A DNA stretch of 7,724 bases from SYFY01 sp043719475 (GTDB lineage: Bacteria; Pseudomonadota; Gammaproteobacteria; Pseudomonadales; Azotimanducaceae): assembly GCA_043719475.1 (NCBI GenBank), contig JAYSTS010000051.1, forward strand, positions 1-7,724. Direction: 5' to 3'. Below the pieces are notes generated by a model. The model saw only the letters and a list, made by a program, of their open reading frames with translations, was not told the origin of the DNA and did no database searches. The first letter of the stretch is position 1. Each line of letters opens with the position of its first letter. The translations under genes were made by a program, and so were the position numbers. Shown in pieces: positions 6,087 through 7,724 of this stretch.

Positions 6087-6478
6087 TCGAGCGTGTCCGA
6101 CTCGACCAGTGGTTATGGGCGGCGCGTTTCTACCGGACGCGGGCGATGGCGAAAGCCGCAATTGATGCGGGCCAGATCGAGGTCGAAGGGCAAGGTAGCA
6201 AACCCTCGCGACCCGTACGGTTGGGGGACCGCATTCGGCTATCCCGCCCACTCTTCAAGATCGACGTCGACGTCATCGGACTAAGCGATACACGGAAAGA
6301 TGCCACCGCCGCAGCGCTGCTCTATGCCGAAACGCCAGAAAGTGTCGACCAACGCACCCGGCTGGTAGCTGCACATAAACTGGCGCGCGCCGGATTGATC
6401 CCGCCCGCCACCAAACCTGAGAAGCACGAGCGCCGAGAAATTCGCAAGCTGAAGGCGATGGATGGCGAGGGCCGATAA
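6083..6478 (+). CDS. hslR: Ribosome-associated heat shock protein Hsp15 (HslR)
   Basis: A 131-residue RNA-binding protein (E. coli Hsp15 has 133). Hsp15 binds 50S subunits that still carry a nascent peptidyl-tRNA after premature dissociation and helps recycle them during heat stress. The N-terminal S4 RNA-binding domain is clear: VRLDQWLWAARFYRTRAMA (5-23), AIDAGQIEVEG (26-36), then SRPVRLGDRIRL (42-53). The C-terminal tail is basic (KPEKHERREIRKLK, 111-124) as in the family. It is translationally coupled to yrfG by a 4-bp overlap. In E. coli and Pseudomonas the next gene is often hslO (Hsp33); here it is missing and pckA follows after 127 bp. Confidence 0.94.
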   Translation: MIERVRLDQWLWAARFYRTRAMAKAAIDAGQIEVEGQGSKPSRPVRLGDRIRLSRPLFKIDVDVIGLSDTRKDATAAALLYAETPESVDQRTRLVAAHKLARAGLIPPATKPEKHERREIRKLKAMDGEGR

Positions 6479-6503
6479 CCTGCAACCTTACAAAAGTCTC
6501 ACA

Positions 6504-6524
6504 TGCAAGCCTAAACGGTTTGCA
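6504..6524. promoter_or_regulatory. Imperfect palindrome in the pckA leader, possible operator
   Basis: TGCAAGCC (6504-6511) and GGTTTGCA (6517-6524) pair with one G-T wobble around TAAAC. It lies 26 bases after the hslR stop and about 40 bases upstream of the candidate pckA -10 box, a suitable place for an activator or repressor site. The centre TAAACGGTTT loosely resembles the Cra (FruR) half-site pattern, and Cra activates pckA in E. coli, but the match is poor. It could equally be a weak 3' hairpin for the hslR transcript. Confidence 0.3.
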
Positions 6525-6562
6525 AAGTGCTGCCCGCCGCTGGTGGCCGACCCGCGACCCTC

Positions 6563-6571
6563 TGGCATAAT
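6563..6571 (+). promoter_or_regulatory. Candidate extended -10 promoter of pckA
   Basis: TGG followed by CATAAT (6566-6571) matches the sigma-70 extended -10 pattern (TGn-TATAAT with one change). The start of transcription would be near 6578, giving a leader of about 28 bases. No good -35 box is seen, as is common for extended -10 promoters. Confidence 0.4.
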
Positions 6572-6605
6572 GCACGAACACCAGATCCCGGGAAGACACT
6601 AGAAG

Positions 6606-7724
6606 ATGGCCGCCTATCAAGAGCCCAAGATTTCAAACGCACACTCCAAAAATTCCGCATACCTCAATTTGTCGACTGCAGCCCTCGCCGAGCATGCGGT
6701 ACGTCGTGGCGAAGGTGAGTTCGCGAGTAACGGGGCAATCGTTGTGAAGACCGGTAAGCGAACCGGCCGCTCTCCCAAGGATCGATTCATCGTTGACGAG
6801 CCCTCTACCTCCGATTCCATCGACTGGGGCGCCATCAATCAACCCATTGCTCCGGAAATCTTCGATGCGTTGTGGGATCGTGTTCAGTTGCATCTCGCCG
6901 ACCGCCCAAACTACGTGTCACACCTCCACGTCGGTGCAGATCCAGAACACTACCTGCCCATCGAAGTCACCACCGAATACGCATGGCACGCATTGTTCGG
7001 CCGTTCGTTGTTCATCGTTCCAACCCACTTCAATGCACATAACAAGCAGGTCTGGCAGATTGCTAACGCACCAGAATTCGTCTGCGATCCTGCACGTGAT
7101 GGAACCAACAGTGAAGGCGCTGTCATCATCAATTTCGCCCAACGCAAGGTCCTGCTCGCAGGTATGCGCTATGCCGGCGAAATGAAGAAATCCATGTTCT
7201 CCGTGCTGAATTTCCTGTTGCCGGAAAAAGATGTTCTGCCCATGCACTGCTCCGCCAACGTTGGCGAAAAGAACGATGTCACGCTGTTCTTCGGTCTCTC
7301 CGGGACTGGTAAAACCACCCTCTCTGCAGATCCTGGCCGCTATCTGATTGGTGATGACGAGCATGGCTGGGGTCGAGGCACTGTTTTCAACTTCGAAGGC
7401 GGCTGTTATGCGAAGTGCATTAACCTGACGCGCAAAAACGAACCGGTGATCTTTGACGCCATCGCATTTGGTGCAATCGTCGAAAACGTCATCATGAATC
7501 CTGAGACTCGCGAGCCGGATTACACAGACAGCTCGCTGACGGAAAACACCAGAGCCTGTTACCCACTCAGTAACATCGAACTAAAGGTCGACGACAATCG
7601 CGCCGGCGAACCAAACAACATCGTGTTCCTGACCTGTGATGTCAGTGGCGTGCTGCCGCCAGTGTCCATCCTGTCCAAGGAAGCGGCCGCTTACCACTTT
7701 CTGTCCGGTTATACCGCGCAGGTC
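6606..7724 (+). CDS. pckA: Phosphoenolpyruvate carboxykinase (ATP), partial: 3' end beyond window
   Basis: The frame is open for 373 codons to the right edge, about 70% of a protein of usually 510-540 residues. PckA converts oxaloacetate and ATP to phosphoenolpyruvate, CO2 and ADP, the first committed step of gluconeogenesis from organic acids, in the cytosol. Family motifs are intact: RTGRSPKDRFIV (52-63; oxaloacetate-binding arginine), MRYAGEMKKSMF (193-204 region; Mn-binding lysine), MHCSAN with its metal-binding histidine, the P-loop GLSGTGKTTLS (230-240; K236) and the Mg-binding LIGDDEHGW (247-255; D250/D251). The 15-residue distance from K236 to D251 equals that in the E. coli enzyme. 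An in-frame TAG two codons upstream fixes ATG 6606 as the first start; GGGAAG (6590-6595) is its probable ribosome site. It is the ATP-dependent type, as the P-loop and kinase-2 motifs show. Confidence 0.97.
   Translation, partial: MAAYQEPKISNAHSKNSAYLNLSTAALAEHAVRRGEGEFASNGAIVVKTGKRTGRSPKDRFIVDEPSTSDSIDWGAINQPIAPEIFDALWDRVQLHLADRPNYVSHLHVGADPEHYLPIEVTTEYAWHALFGRSLFIVPTHFNAHNKQVWQIANAPEFVCDPARDGTNSEGAVIINFAQRKVLLAGMRYAGEMKKSMFSVLNFLLPEKDVLPMHCSANVGEKNDVTLFFGLSGTGKTTLSADPGRYLIGDDEHGWGRGTVFNFEGGCYAKCINLTRKNEPVIFDAIAFGAIVENVIMNPETREPDYTDSSLTENTRACYPLSNIELKVDDNRAGEPNNIVFLTCDVSGVLPPVSILSKEAAAYHFLSGYTAQV

Noticed and set aside
5724..6251. 175-codon minus-strand frame over yrfG and hslR
   Set aside because: It is antisense to two well-recognised, translationally coupled genes and has no motif of its own.
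6793..7364. 130-codon plus-strand and 148-codon minus-strand frames inside pckA
   Set aside because: Out-of-frame or antisense to pckA, whose reading frame carries every expected motif through to the window edge.

Overview
The window reads as a chromosome segment of a gammaproteobacterium with a GC content in the mid-50s (judged by eye). The right half holds a conserved gammaproteobacterial neighbourhood: nudE-cysQ on the minus strand, divergent from yrfG-hslR and followed by pckA on the plus strand. E. coli and Pseudomonas carry the same set of genes near one another. The genus cannot be told from this window. The left half is accessory in character, with a ribozyme remnant, REP-like hairpins, stand-alone enzymes and a palindromic mobile-element-like repeat.

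Layout from left to right. Positions 1-96 are the 3' end (domains V and VI) of a group IIC self-splicing intron, whose body and reverse transcriptase would lie left of the window. Positions 97-357 have no convincing gene but hold two clean hairpins; one has the GTGG head typical of REP sequences. Two minus-strand genes follow: a flavin split-barrel protein of the pyridoxamine-phosphate-oxidase type and a ketopantoate-reductase-family dehydrogenase. The dehydrogenase is divergent from a phytanoyl-CoA-dioxygenase-family Fe(II)/2-oxoglutarate oxygenase. A 160-bp imperfect palindrome with 18-nt terminal inverted repeats and a possible 4-bp target duplication (CTGG) separates that gene from a small SpoIIAA/STAS-like protein gene, which starts with GTG. 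A roughly 530-bp gap follows, containing only a doubtful single-pass membrane micro-ORF.

From 3922 on the genes form a coherent set. NudE (Nudix hydrolase of ADP-linked compounds) and CysQ (3'-phosphoadenosine 5'-phosphate phosphatase) overlap by 4 bp and together dispose of nucleotide by-products. YrfG (HAD-type GMP/IMP 5'-nucleotidase) and HslR (Hsp15, rescue of stalled 50S subunits) also overlap by 4 bp. PckA (ATP-dependent PEP carboxykinase, gluconeogenesis) has its own leader with a candidate extended -10 promoter, and runs off the right edge after 373 codons. The gene hslO, often found between hslR and pckA, is absent here.

I found no complete new defence or biosynthetic system. The best leads are the palindromic element, the intron end with its short domain V, and the micro-ORF.
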